Source of the DNA: Prevotellaceae bacterium UBA2744
GTDB lineage: Bacteria; Bacteroidota; Bacteroidia; Bacteroidales; Bacteroidaceae
Reading direction: 5' to 3'
Length of the DNA: 64,000 nt
Assembly: GCA_002353575.1 (NCBI GenBank)
Contig: DEJQ01000009.1
Location: forward strand, 1 to 64,000
The position numbers were made by a program, and so were the translations under genes. The notes below the pieces were generated by a model. That model saw only the letters and a list, made by a program, of their open reading frames with translations, made no database searches and was not told the origin of the DNA. Numbering within the stretch: the stretch's first letter is position 1; each line of letters opens with the position of its first letter. Positions 1-9,758 of the stretch are shown here, piece by piece.

Positions 1-54
1 TAAGACATTTTTTTCAAAAAAAAATTTTCACGGGAGATCTAAGCCCCCCAAAAA

Positions 55-94
55 GTAGATTCACTGAATCTGCAAGAGAATTCAGTGAATCTAC
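55..94 (-). terminator. Terminator of the FAS1/SusCD operon
   Basis: A perfect 15-bp inverted repeat (55-69 with 80-94) encloses a 10-nt loop and is followed on the minus strand by five T residues (50-54). It lies 53 bp past the stop of the last SusD gene, so it most likely ends the whole operon. Nothing else is seen in 1-54. Confidence 0.85.
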
Positions 95-147
95 AATTAT
101 GATTCAACCTTTAGTATAAATCCTATATTATATATAATGTAAGGAAT

Positions 148-2400
148 TTATCTATTGGGCAATGTCAAGTACCATGGTTTACCAGTCATGTTAGGTGTTG
201 GTCCATACAACTTAGTAATAGAGTCTGGCATCTCAATTATTGCAGAAGGTCCAGAGACTTTACCAGCCTGCATCTGATAACGCAGGAGATCATAGAATCG
301 CTGTCCTTCAAAAGAGCCTTCAAGAGCCTCCTCTTCAAGAATAAGCCAACTAATATGAGCTTGGCGCTTTGCACGAACTTCTGCTGATTTAAGGAAATTA
401 ACATCAGCATTATAATTTGCTAATTTAACAGGATACTGGTTATAAGCTTCAACGTAAGCATCATAATTAGCAGTCGTCTTCGTTTTGGTTGTAATTGCCT
501 TCCAATCATCAAACGACAAGGCACTTTCGCCTTCAGTATATCCTCCTTCAGGAAGATCAGGCTTCAAACCCTGCAACAAATGATTGCGTGTTTCTTCATC
601 GTCGAGTTGATAGAACTCATTGAATTCCGTGTCACCTGAGCCGAGTGAGTGGATACCAATCTGAGTCTTAGAATTCATTGGTGCTGCAGAATTACTTCTC
701 CATTTGCCAATGGTGTTACCTGTTCGGTTGTTATCAGTCTTTGGAAGATTCCAGAACACATCGCGTTTCCATACTACAAATGAATTAGCAGCTTTTTCAG
801 CTTTTGCATTATCATTGTCAAAGTCTGAAGTAGTATTTGTGTATCCGTAAGTCTTAATATTACAGAGACGGTCAAACTCGTCATCAGAGATAAGCTTAAG
901 TGCTATTACAGTGTCTTTTTCAGTTCCGTCAGCTGCTGTTATGGTCTGATTTACATGGATAGTATCTGTATTAAGAGTACTATATGTAAGACCTCGTGAA
1001 AGAACTGCAAAAGCGGTTTCCGGAAAGCCTGCTAAGTTTAGAGCTTCTGCCATGTGCAGATACAACGTATTGGTACGATAGTATATGATATATGTCTGAC
1101 GGTGATCATCAGATATACTAGCATTACCTCCCAACCACTTTGTGATGTACTGCTTTGTAGAATTTCTGTTAGCGTTATAACGTGATTCGCTTACGTTGGA
1201 AACAGTTCTATACACTTCGGGCAAACGCAAGTCGCCAATCAAACGTTCGTTACCCAAAGTAGAAGCATCAGCAGGAGCATACGAACGTACAAGTTCGGAT
1301 TTTGTAACACCGCCAATGACAGTCTTTTTCCAAGATATAAATAGATTTTTCTGAGCTTTTGAAATATCGCTCATACGAGCCGACGGCATAACCGATGGAT
1401 AATAGTTATTACTATAATTAGAATTGAATATAGCTCTCAAATCAGAGGTTGTACCGTAATATGCTGCAGTATCAAGTGGCAGAACAGCTGCATACTCATT
1501 CTGTGAGGACAGACTGAAATTATAGAGCGAATAACTATTTGACATATCGCTGTAAATTGGGTTCTGCCAGGTTGTAGAAGTCCATTCTATTGCATTATAA
1601 TCAACAGATTTTTCTTCTCCAGGATAGCATAGGTAGTCATGATACATACGAACTGCATCAATAAAATCACTCTTTCCGGCATCCTTACCCTTTACTGAAC
1701 CACGCCAAAGGTAAAGTTCTCCAAGCAAAGCACGCACAGGCAAGAAAATGTTGCGGGCATTAATGCCACTGAAGGTAGCTCCATAACTTGGTCGCATATT
1801 ACTATTCTCCGGAAGATGAGCATAAGGAGCAAGATCTTGAATTGCAAAATCAAGAATACCAAGCATATCTTTCTTATTTCCGGATGCAACTATTTGATCA
1901 GCGACTTCTGCAGACAATACCGGTTCTGTAACAAACGGAACTTCTCCGTATATCTTTGCAAGTTCCAGATAGCACCATGCTCTGAAACACTTTGCAGCGA
2001 TGATCTCCTTTTGGTAATAATATTCTCCATAAACTTTATAGAGAGAATCTACATATGCCAAATAGATATTACATGAATTAATTACTCCATAGTATTCTGC
2101 AGGAGAATTATACTTATTTGTTGTAGATACATTGTTCTTTGCCAATTCTTGAAGATCAGCAGAAGCACGTGCCTCGTCAACATTGACGAGGTCTGCTCTG
2201 ATTTCTCCAAGCAGGATTGTTCTGTCTGCGAGCAACTGCATACGCTTGACAATTCCCATCATCTGATACAATGTATCTTGTGGAGCAAGATCTGTCGTGA
2301 CAAGGTGATTGTCAGCAGTCAACATGTCTTCACACGATGTCGTAGCTGCTCCCACGCCTAGTAGGAGCAATCCACATGCTATGATTGATTTTATCTTCAT
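148..2400 (-). CDS. SusD/RagB-family outer-membrane lipoprotein
   Basis: A 750-aa lipoprotein with a short hydrophobic signal and lipobox Cys at residue 23 (TTSCED). The body shows the SusD layout: an N-terminal helical TPR-like part with a segment about owning and choosing helices (CFRAWCYLELAKIYGEVPF near 140-155), a long middle insert, and the C-terminal FEGQRFYDLLRYQ signature that typifies SusD/RagB proteins. SusD proteins sit on the cell surface as the lid of a SusC transporter and help capture glycan. It is the last gene of the operon, 57 bp after its SusC partner. At 750 aa it is longer than most SusD proteins (500-650). The glycan cannot be named from this protein alone; the upstream GH43 hints at arabinan. 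Confidence 0.93.
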   Translation of the reverse strand: MKIKSIIACGLLLLGVGAATTSCEDMLTADNHLVTTDLAPQDTLYQMMGIVKRMQLLADRTILLGEIRADLVNVDEARASADLQELAKNNVSTTNKYNSPAEYYGVINSCNIYLAYVDSLYKVYGEYYYQKEIIAAKCFRAWCYLELAKIYGEVPFVTEPVLSAEVADQIVASGNKKDMLGILDFAIQDLAPYAHLPENSNMRPSYGATFSGINARNIFLPVRALLGELYLWRGSVKGKDAGKSDFIDAVRMYHDYLCYPGEEKSVDYNAIEWTSTTWQNPIYSDMSNSYSLYNFSLSSQNEYAAVLPLDTAAYYGTTSDLRAIFNSNYSNNYYPSVMPSARMSDISKAQKNLFISWKKTVIGGVTKSELVRSYAPADASTLGNERLIGDLRLPEVYRTVSNVSESRYNANRNSTKQYITKWLGGNASISDDHRQTYIIYYRTNTLYLHMAEALNLAGFPETAFAVLSRGLTYSTLNTDTIHVNQTITAADGTEKDTVIALKLISDDEFDRLCNIKTYGYTNTTSDFDNDNAKAEKAANSFVVWKRDVFWNLPKTDNNRTGNTIGKWRSNSAAPMNSKTQIGIHSLGSGDTEFNEFYQLDDEETRNHLLQGLKPDLPEGGYTEGESALSFDDWKAITTKTKTTANYDAYVEAYNQYPVKLANYNADVNFLKSAEVRAKRQAHISWLILEEEALEGSFEGQRFYDLLRYQMQAGKVSGPSAIIEMPDSITKLYGPTPNMTGKPWYLTLPNR

Positions 2401-2457
2401 AATTTCTATATTTTTCGAATAAACCGGATTAATATTTACCCCGATATTCTTTTATTA

Positions 2458-5400
2458 TTAGAGGTTAATCTTAACACCAAGATGGAAGCTACGACCGGCA
2501 GTCAGATAGCCAGCATCTATTCCCTGCATTAAAACGCTATTTCCGCACGAAACCTCAGGATCTACTCCCAGATACTTTGTCAGTGTAAAGAGGTTATTGG
2601 CTGCGGCCCATACAGTAATGCCTTGAATATATTCATTTTGAACAGGCACCTTGTATGAAAGCGTAACACTCTTCAGTTTCAGATATGATCCGTCTTCAAT
2701 CCAACGATCAGAGAAACGGCTATTACCCATAGGATCCTGATATGATACGCGTGGCACATCTGTCACCTGTCCTTCTGAAGTCCAACGACGATTAACTGCC
2801 TTTGTCTGGTTGATAAACATTGAACCACTCTCAAGTAAAGCTCTCTTATAATTATACACATCATTGCCAATAGAATACTTAAAGTTGGCAGTGAGATCAA
2901 ATCTCTGATAGAAATTAAAGTGGAGTGAAATATTTCCAAAGATATCAGGGTTAGGGTCACCTATCACCACCCTATCTTCATCACCGATTTTTCCATCATT
3001 GTTCTGATCAATGAATTTCATATCACCAGCCTTGAAATTATCTTTATTACCAGCAGAATTGATAATGTATTTACCATCAGCCTGAGCTGCCTCAGATGTA
3101 GCATAGACACCATCAGTCTTGAGTCCATAGAATACACCTGCACTTCGACCTATTTCTGAAAGGATGGTTGCACCATACATATTAGTTACGAAACTCGTCT
3201 TTCCTTCCGGAAGGGATGTGAGTTTATTTTTATAGTGCCCCATACTTGCACCCATATCGAATTTGAAATTGCGGCTATCTACAATTTTTGCATTTAACGC
3301 AACGTCAAAGCCCTGATTCTTAAGTGCTCCTTCATTTGTATAATAAGCATAGTTAGTAAGACCTGCTACGTAAGCCAACGAACCAAGAGCAACAAGATTA
3401 TTAGTCTTAGACAAGAAATAGTTGAACTTAACATTCAAGCGGTTGTTTAGGAAATTAGCCTCAACACCAGTAGTGAAACGATTCGTAGTCTCCCAACGCA
3501 ACTTTGAGTTACCAATATTAGTCAAACCAATTGAGGTTGCTGTATTAGTGAAGAGTGGAGCTGTTGACATATAAGTCAATGTAGCACTATTATTAATAGC
3601 ATCATTACCAACAGATTCAAAACCTGCGTTAATCTTGATCATATTAACACCCTTGCTTGGCTGGAACCATTTCTCATTAGTAATAACCCATGCACCTTGT
3701 ATAGACGGGAATATACCCCAAGGCACTCCAAAGAGTTTTACACCTGCGTCAGCATCTTTACCGAAACGTGAAGACGACTCAACAGCTAATTGACCAAGAA
3801 GGTAATATTTCTCCTGGTAATTATAGTTAACATTTGCATAATAAGAAAGACTTCTCCACGAGACATCACTACCGTTAGTTCTCTTGTTTCTCTGACCGGA
3901 AGAGTTATTTGGAGTCTTATCATTACCTGTATTGTCACCAATCAGATATGAAGCATTGTATGTATCATTCATGAAACGGAAACCGCCAAAGAGATCAAGG
4001 TGGTGTGCACCGTTTGGCAGAATTGTCCAGTTCGCACGTAAATCATTGAATACAGCATTATGCTTTGAGAACAATGAATATTTAGAGTTTTGGGTAGCAG
4101 ATTCGTTGCCTTCAGCCAGATAAGTCGGCATACCCTTAATTGGAGTATAATAAGCCTCGTCAAAGCTCTGCATTGTATATGAAAAACGATCCGACAGTGA
4201 GAAGTTCTTTGTAGGTTGCCACTTTGGTGCAATTGCGATGTTAATCATTGTACAATCAGAGTGGTTCTTGTTCTTTGCCTCACCATTTTCCAATATGGCA
4301 GTTGGGTTTGCCAAAGAAGCCTTTGTTCCAAGCACCTCATCAAGATAAGTATCTGCATCAGAGATAAACGATGTGATCTTTCCATCAGTTGCGAAGTCGT
4401 AAGGAGCCAGGAATGGAGCCTTTGCCAAAGCAAGGAAACCAGGCGACGCAAGAGTTGACAAGTTGAAATCTGACTCTAAGCCGTCATCACGCAAATTACG
4501 TGTCACGTTTGTGTAACTTGCATCGAATTGAGCTGAGAACCATTTATTGAAATTGATGTCAGTGTTGAATCGGATGTTGAAGCGCTGCATATCATTTCTC
4601 TTCAATATCGACTTCGAATTCATATAGCCTACAGATAGGTTGTATGAAGCCACATCGTCACCACCTTGAATGGCAATCCCATAATTCTGATTCCACGCCG
4701 CCTTCTTATATGCCTCATCTTTCCAGTTTGTATCATTATGATACATATTATAGTAATAATAATTTGGATTAGGATTGAGGAACTTGAAGTCTGTAATCTT
4801 CGTACTGGTAGTACCAAGAAGTTCCGACGCATATGAGCGATAGGAATTTGCATCCATTACATCCATCGTAGTCGGACGTGTTGTCACACCCGCACTGAGG
4901 TTTACATCGATTCGTGTGGCCATTGAGCGACAACGCTTAGTGCGAATCAGGATAACTCCATTCGCAGCCTTAGCGCCATAAATGGCAGTACCATTTTTCA
5001 ACACTTCTACACTCTCAATATCCGAAAGGTTGATAGCCTGTAAGAGGTTATTGAAATAGCCGGTATGAAGCATTTCTGCATCATACATCTGATCGTATAT
5101 TACGCCGTCCAATACGATGAGAGGCTGCGCATTAGAGTTGAGAGAATTTATGCCATTGATAAACATTGAGACTCCCTGTCCCGGATTTGCGCTGCGCATC
5201 ATAGTGTGTACATCAGCTCCAAGGCGATTCTGAATCTCATCGTCAATAGTGATAGAAGGTGTTGACTCAAAACCTTTTGCCGATACAGAACGAGATGCTG
5301 TAGTCGATTCCTGATAGTCTCCTTTGAACAGATCAGAGTGTAAATATACATCTACATTTGAAGTGCGTCCGTTGATAGAAGTCTGGTTCAAAGTATATCC

Positions 5401-5721
5401 CTCGAGTTTTACAGCGAGTGATGTAACAAACTCTGGAACCTTGATGACAAACGAACCGTCTTCACCTGTCATCGCAGTATATTTATTGTTATTGTATGCT
5501 TGTATCTGAGCACCTGCAAGAGGTTCTCCGGTGGCTGCATCAAATACCTTACCAGCAACATCAATTGTTGGGTATTTCTTTTCCTGCTTAACCTTTTTTT
5601 TAGGTGCAGCAGCAGTCTCAGCGACTTCCTCAGTCTCTACCCCATCTTGTGCAACAATAGGTAGTGCTGTTCCGGCTAAGAACATCAATGCTGCTATTCC
5701 GATTTTATTGAATTGTTGCAT
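2458..5721 (-). CDS. SusC/RagA-family TonB-linked outer-membrane transporter
   Basis: A 1087-aa protein with a signal peptide (about 1-24), a Lys/Glu-rich linker, a carboxypeptidase-regulatory-like beta domain (about 53-131), a TonB plug (about 150-262) holding the SusC signature DIESVEVLKNGTAIYG, then a C-terminal beta-barrel ending in an aromatic-rich strand. It should import oligosaccharide across the outer membrane using TonB energy, working with the SusD gene that follows. It starts only 4 bp after the stop of the preceding FAS1 gene, which implies cotranscription. No N-terminal STN domain is seen, so there is no sign that it signals to an anti-sigma factor. Confidence 0.95.
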   Translation of the reverse strand: MQQFNKIGIAALMFLAGTALPIVAQDGVETEEVAETAAAPKKKVKQEKKYPTIDVAGKVFDAATGEPLAGAQIQAYNNNKYTAMTGEDGSFVIKVPEFVTSLAVKLEGYTLNQTSINGRTSNVDVYLHSDLFKGDYQESTTASRSVSAKGFESTPSITIDDEIQNRLGADVHTMMRSANPGQGVSMFINGINSLNSNAQPLIVLDGVIYDQMYDAEMLHTGYFNNLLQAINLSDIESVEVLKNGTAIYGAKAANGVILIRTKRCRSMATRIDVNLSAGVTTRPTTMDVMDANSYRSYASELLGTTSTKITDFKFLNPNPNYYYYNMYHNDTNWKDEAYKKAAWNQNYGIAIQGGDDVASYNLSVGYMNSKSILKRNDMQRFNIRFNTDINFNKWFSAQFDASYTNVTRNLRDDGLESDFNLSTLASPGFLALAKAPFLAPYDFATDGKITSFISDADTYLDEVLGTKASLANPTAILENGEAKNKNHSDCTMINIAIAPKWQPTKNFSLSDRFSYTMQSFDEAYYTPIKGMPTYLAEGNESATQNSKYSLFSKHNAVFNDLRANWTILPNGAHHLDLFGGFRFMNDTYNASYLIGDNTGNDKTPNNSSGQRNKRTNGSDVSWRSLSYYANVNYNYQEKYYLLGQLAVESSSRFGKDADAGVKLFGVPWGIFPSIQGAWVITNEKWFQPSKGVNMIKINAGFESVGNDAINNSATLTYMSTAPLFTNTATSIGLTNIGNSKLRWETTNRFTTGVEANFLNNRLNVKFNYFLSKTNNLVALGSLAYVAGLTNYAYYTNEGALKNQGFDVALNAKIVDSRNFKFDMGASMGHYKNKLTSLPEGKTSFVTNMYGATILSEIGRSAGVFYGLKTDGVYATSEAAQADGKYIINSAGNKDNFKAGDMKFIDQNNDGKIGDEDRVVIGDPNPDIFGNISLHFNFYQRFDLTANFKYSIGNDVYNYKRALLESGSMFINQTKAVNRRWTSEGQVTDVPRVSYQDPMGNSRFSDRWIEDGSYLKLKSVTLSYKVPVQNEYIQGITVWAAANNLFTLTKYLGVDPEVSCGNSVLMQGIDAGYLTAGRSFHLGVKINL

Positions 5722-5725
5722 AGTA

Positions 5726-7648
5726 TTACTGTTTTATAGATTTATAGAAAATATTACTTGGCACCTTCTTAGTTCCTTCAGAAAGATTCAACGTGACGGC
5801 CTTTACTCCGGCTTCTGAATCAGTATCACCCTCCTTGCGTGGCTTCAGAATAATGCTTGAGAAAATTAGACTGTTAGAATAATTCTTTCTCTGACTCGAC
5901 AATACATTTGGAGTAATCTGCAAGATAACACCCGGTTCGCTCTCTCCGTAGTAAGCATACTTGAAATTGTACGAACCTATATATGTTGTATCTCTAATTA
6001 CATTGAAATCTGTAGGTTCAGGAGTTTCAAAGGTGTTATTACCGTCAACAGTCAGTGGAGTACCAGTTGATGGGAAGTTACCCTTTTCGTCCTTCTCCCA
6101 AATGCTTGCACGGAAGCGATAACGCAGTTTGTTCGTATCGAAATCATTCTGATAAGTCCATGAAGGCATTGTAACCATGTAGATATCATACTCACCAGAG
6201 AAATTATTCGGGATATAGAAACCTATGTTAGGGTTAGTTGTACTGGATGCTGGAACATAAAAATATGAATATGGTTGTGAAACATAGCTAACTACTTCTG
6301 GATTCTCGTAATCATAACCTATCACATTACCTTCTTCATCATAGATCTCAGGGTAGCGGTATGTGTATGTAACCCAGGTTCCGCTTCTCATTTCAGTGTC
6401 GCTGACGTTCTTTGTTACATTAACATTAGAGCCCTTGATTTTGGTTTCCTTGTCAATAAAATAGAAACGCATATAAGCAGTAGTCATCTTAATGTTCTTG
6501 AAGAACTGATCATAGATACTGATTGGATATTCATCAAAGAAACAAGCAATACCATTAGAACAAGAAACTGAGTCCTGAATGTTAACCTTCTGCAGGATAT
6601 CATTTACCTCTTTGTCTTCTGGCAGTTCACGCGGAGCTGTTCTGTAATAGACATGCTCAGGCCAGCTAAAAGAACTATATTGTGTTGACTTCAGTGAGTC
6701 CTTCCAATGTTCGTTCTGACTGCGATTATAGAAAAGGTCAGTCATTGAGAAACGGTGTGCATAGCTGTTTCTCAGTGAATCAACACGGCTATATTCCAAA
6801 CCATCATCCATTGAAGGGTTAAACTGCAGATAAGACTGAATCTCGTTATATCTGTCCTGGTACGCTTCAATACTTGGAATCAAGGCAATATAGTTCGAGT
6901 CTTCCTCATATATGAGAGCGTCCATATCACGAAGAATAGTATTGTTACGCAACGTTACAGAATCGACCCATACTTTATTACCAAATTCGTCATATCCACG
7001 ATAAACAGACTGAGCTTCTATCAGAGAGTCCTCGTCGGCGGTTTTCAGATAAGAATACAAAGAACATTCTTTTTTAGTTGCATTATCTGATTCATTATAC
7101 TGATTTTCTATCAACTCGAAAAGATTGAAATTAAATGGAAGCATTCCACCAATCATGTGCAGAATACCATTATTACATTTAATATTGCTCTTTGTGTCAG
7201 AAATAGTCACATTACCAATTTTATGCTCGTCCTTAGCAGTCATGGTATAAACCTTGCTATTCAACAAATTAATCTGCTGAGCCTCAAGATTCATCGGTAT
7301 TGAATAGAGAGCTATATGGTTCTTTACGAACTGTTTCACAACTGCATCCTTGTTCGTACCTGCCAATTCCATCAAACTGTCCTTATTGAAAGAACCGTTT
7401 TCCGGAGCCCAGACGGTATAAGAACTGGATGAATTCAGATAAGTGTCAAAGCCTGTTGCTCTGACAATCTGCGCAAAATCAGATGCTTCTTTGTCCAAGG
7501 CCTGCATAGTTGTGCCATTGTATGCGTTCAGAGAGGTAGAAGTAGAATCATAATGTTCATTCCACGTATCTGTACAAGCATACATTGTCATCAGCCCTAC
7601 AGCAGCTACGACACCTGTGCGCAATGTGTTTTTTATGTTATTATTCAT
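5726..7648 (-). CDS. FAS1 (fasciclin)-domain lipoprotein
   Basis: A 640-aa lipoprotein with lipobox Cys25 (MYACTD). Residues about 55-185 form one FAS1 domain: the hallmark TVWAPENGSF lies at 78-87, and the closing NGILHMIGGMLPF segment is the FAS1 H2-like box. The remainder (about 190-640) is rich in beta strands and aromatic residues, with no enzyme motif recognised. FAS1 domains generally mediate adhesion or ligand binding. Next to SusC/SusD such proteins are presumably surface accessory binders, but that is inference. It is 28 bp downstream of another FAS1 gene and 4 bp upstream of susC. Confidence 0.85.
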   Translation of the reverse strand: MNNNIKNTLRTGVVAAVGLMTMYACTDTWNEHYDSTSTSLNAYNGTTMQALDKEASDFAQIVRATGFDTYLNSSSSYTVWAPENGSFNKDSLMELAGTNKDAVVKQFVKNHIALYSIPMNLEAQQINLLNSKVYTMTAKDEHKIGNVTISDTKSNIKCNNGILHMIGGMLPFNFNLFELIENQYNESDNATKKECSLYSYLKTADEDSLIEAQSVYRGYDEFGNKVWVDSVTLRNNTILRDMDALIYEEDSNYIALIPSIEAYQDRYNEIQSYLQFNPSMDDGLEYSRVDSLRNSYAHRFSMTDLFYNRSQNEHWKDSLKSTQYSSFSWPEHVYYRTAPRELPEDKEVNDILQKVNIQDSVSCSNGIACFFDEYPISIYDQFFKNIKMTTAYMRFYFIDKETKIKGSNVNVTKNVSDTEMRSGTWVTYTYRYPEIYDEEGNVIGYDYENPEVVSYVSQPYSYFYVPASSTTNPNIGFYIPNNFSGEYDIYMVTMPSWTYQNDFDTNKLRYRFRASIWEKDEKGNFPSTGTPLTVDGNNTFETPEPTDFNVIRDTTYIGSYNFKYAYYGESEPGVILQITPNVLSSQRKNYSNSLIFSSIILKPRKEGDTDSEAGVKAVTLNLSEGTKKVPSNIFYKSIKQ

Positions 7649-7676
7649 AATATTGATATTTTTTCGCTAAACGTTA

Positions 7677-9752
7677 TTACCATCTGTCTTCTGCATAGTA
7701 CTCATTATTATATACAGAACTTGGACAGATTTCCAAAAAGTCGAAGTTCATTGCATTAGTCAAAGATGACAGTTTCTGCTGGAAACGAACATAGTGGTCA
7801 GTCTTACCGTCACTTACGAACGTACCGAGCACCTTACGAATCGTACGGTTCAAATCGCGGAAACATGAACCTTGAGTACCACCCGATTCAGAAGAAGCTG
7901 AGTAGTATGACTTTGGTCCCTTCATCCATCCAAGGTTGTGGATAGACTTATCGAATGCTGAAATAGCATCCTCATCACCCAAAGACGAATCCTGCTTCCA
8001 ACCGAACAGAGTCTCGCCGCCAGGACGCATATCGAACGGAATTCCCTGAGGTACGTCATCGATATAAACCTGAATGATACCACGATTATCGAACTCTACG
8101 CAAGTAAAAAGACGAAGCTCGTACGTACCGGCAGGTACTGGTGGAATCTTAACGGTAAAGTCGAATACTCCAAGAATTGTCACCTCGTCACCCTGATATG
8201 ACCAGAACGAAAGAACACGTGGACGAACGTGGAGATGAGTATTGTTGTCGTACTTGAAGTTTTCTACGAAACCGGCCTTGAAACCGAGACAAGTATTCTT
8301 ATTATTGTGGTTTGACGTATTATCCCAAAGTCCATACTTGCCATTCTCGTATGAAGACTTAGTATAGTGTCCGCGGGCACCACTTGTCATAAAGTCAGGT
8401 GACAGCGAAGAGGCATCAAGACGCATACGTTCATTAAGTACAACCTGCTGAGTATTCTGGTCGTAGGCAATGATATCGTCAATATAGTGGTAAATACCAT
8501 TGAGACATGTATTGACGACACCCATATCACCAGTTGGAGTAACCTTGGCACCGCGAACAAACACGCCACGCTCGTCAGCACGAGACTGCACACCGCGACG
8601 GTTTATATACAAGCCTGCCTGAGAACCATTAGGGTAAGAGCACTTCAGGATAGAATAAGGCATCATCGTTTCATACCAGTCAGCGATATCCCATTTTCTG
8701 CGGTTCCAGTTGACAGCAAGAGTAGAACTTGGTCCATCGACAGCTGTCAGATCATAATATGCTGCATAACGATTGAGGATATGATAAGAAATGAAACGGT
8801 TAAGTGCGTTTCTGCGATCCTTCTCATCAGTTACATCTGCATCATCAGGATAAACCGGGTCATACAGTTCATGAGCCTTCTGACGCAGGTCGTCAAGAGT
8901 TGCTATGCCATACTTCTCTTTCAGAATATTATCCGGACACACAAACATTGTAAATTTATAATAACGTTTCTCTGGATATGCCACATTATCATATTCAGTT
9001 GCAGTAGGCATTACAAGAGCATCGTTAGTCCAATCGACAGAGTCACTACCGACAGAATAGTTCTTATCGATATAACTGGTCAGCAATTCATCTACTCCTG
9101 TAGCCTTCAAAGCAGAATTGTAGAGTGAACAGTTAGGATCGTTCGCCAAGAAGTCAGAGAGGAACTCCGTACTTGTAAGAATAATCTTATCAACAGTATG
9201 AACCACACCGTTAGATACAGAGTCGTCAGCATGAATGATTTTGCTGTTTGTATTGATATACATAGCAAGTGCAGACGAACCAGAATCAGACTCGTCCTCA
9301 GCAACACTGGAAATAGTAAGATACTGATCAAGCATATTAGCTTCCGGATAAGTTCCGTCATTCACGTCAGTTGTGAAGTATGCATTCTCAATAATTGAGT
9401 TCAGTGCGATTGTATCGCAATCTTCTTTAGGAAGATCAGCAACAGAAGCCACTCCCTTGCTTGCAAGATACTTGTCAACGGCATCGTTGGTTGGAGCGAA
9501 CACAGTATATGCGCCATAAGACCCCAGCAACTCTATCAAACGCAGAGTACCCTTCTCTCCTGTAGCACGCTGCAAGATCTCTACATACTGACTATATTTG
9601 CTATCAGACTGCAAATAGTCAGCTGCATACTTGGAAGTACTTGTATAGTAGTTATCGACTCCGGGGTCATCGGAACAACTTACAAGTCCGAACTGAACAG
9701 CCGCAATGGAAAAGACGGCAACAGTAAGCAGTTTAAAATTTAATATTTTCAT
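7677..9752 (-). CDS. FAS1 (fasciclin)-domain lipoprotein
   Basis: A 691-aa lipoprotein (lipobox Cys26, LVSCSD). A FAS1 domain covers about 50-195, with TVFAPTNDAV at 83-92 and the closing SNGVVHTVDKIIL. A second, more divergent FAS1-like unit follows (about 200-430, ending in LNGIYHYIDDIIAY). The last 250 residues look like a beta-sandwich (PAGTYELRLFTC, IQVYIDDVPQG), reminiscent of a carbohydrate-binding or jelly-roll fold; this is a guess from pattern only. It follows the first SusD gene by 6 bp in the same operon. Confidence 0.85.
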   Translation of the reverse strand: MKILNFKLLTVAVFSIAAVQFGLVSCSDDPGVDNYYTSTSKYAADYLQSDSKYSQYVEILQRATGEKGTLRLIELLGSYGAYTVFAPTNDAVDKYLASKGVASVADLPKEDCDTIALNSIIENAYFTTDVNDGTYPEANMLDQYLTISSVAEDESDSGSSALAMYINTNSKIIHADDSVSNGVVHTVDKIILTSTEFLSDFLANDPNCSLYNSALKATGVDELLTSYIDKNYSVGSDSVDWTNDALVMPTATEYDNVAYPEKRYYKFTMFVCPDNILKEKYGIATLDDLRQKAHELYDPVYPDDADVTDEKDRRNALNRFISYHILNRYAAYYDLTAVDGPSSTLAVNWNRRKWDIADWYETMMPYSILKCSYPNGSQAGLYINRRGVQSRADERGVFVRGAKVTPTGDMGVVNTCLNGIYHYIDDIIAYDQNTQQVVLNERMRLDASSLSPDFMTSGARGHYTKSSYENGKYGLWDNTSNHNNKNTCLGFKAGFVENFKYDNNTHLHVRPRVLSFWSYQGDEVTILGVFDFTVKIPPVPAGTYELRLFTCVEFDNRGIIQVYIDDVPQGIPFDMRPGGETLFGWKQDSSLGDEDAISAFDKSIHNLGWMKGPKSYYSASSESGGTQGSCFRDLNRTIRKVLGTFVSDGKTDHYVRFQQKLSSLTNAMNFDFLEICPSSVYNNEYYAEDRW

Positions 9753-9758
9753 AAGGTT

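Noticed and set aside
8487..9128. A 213-codon plus-strand open frame
   Set aside because: It lies opposite the FAS1 lipoprotein gene, which has a lipobox and FAS1 boxes; no support for a gene on this strand.
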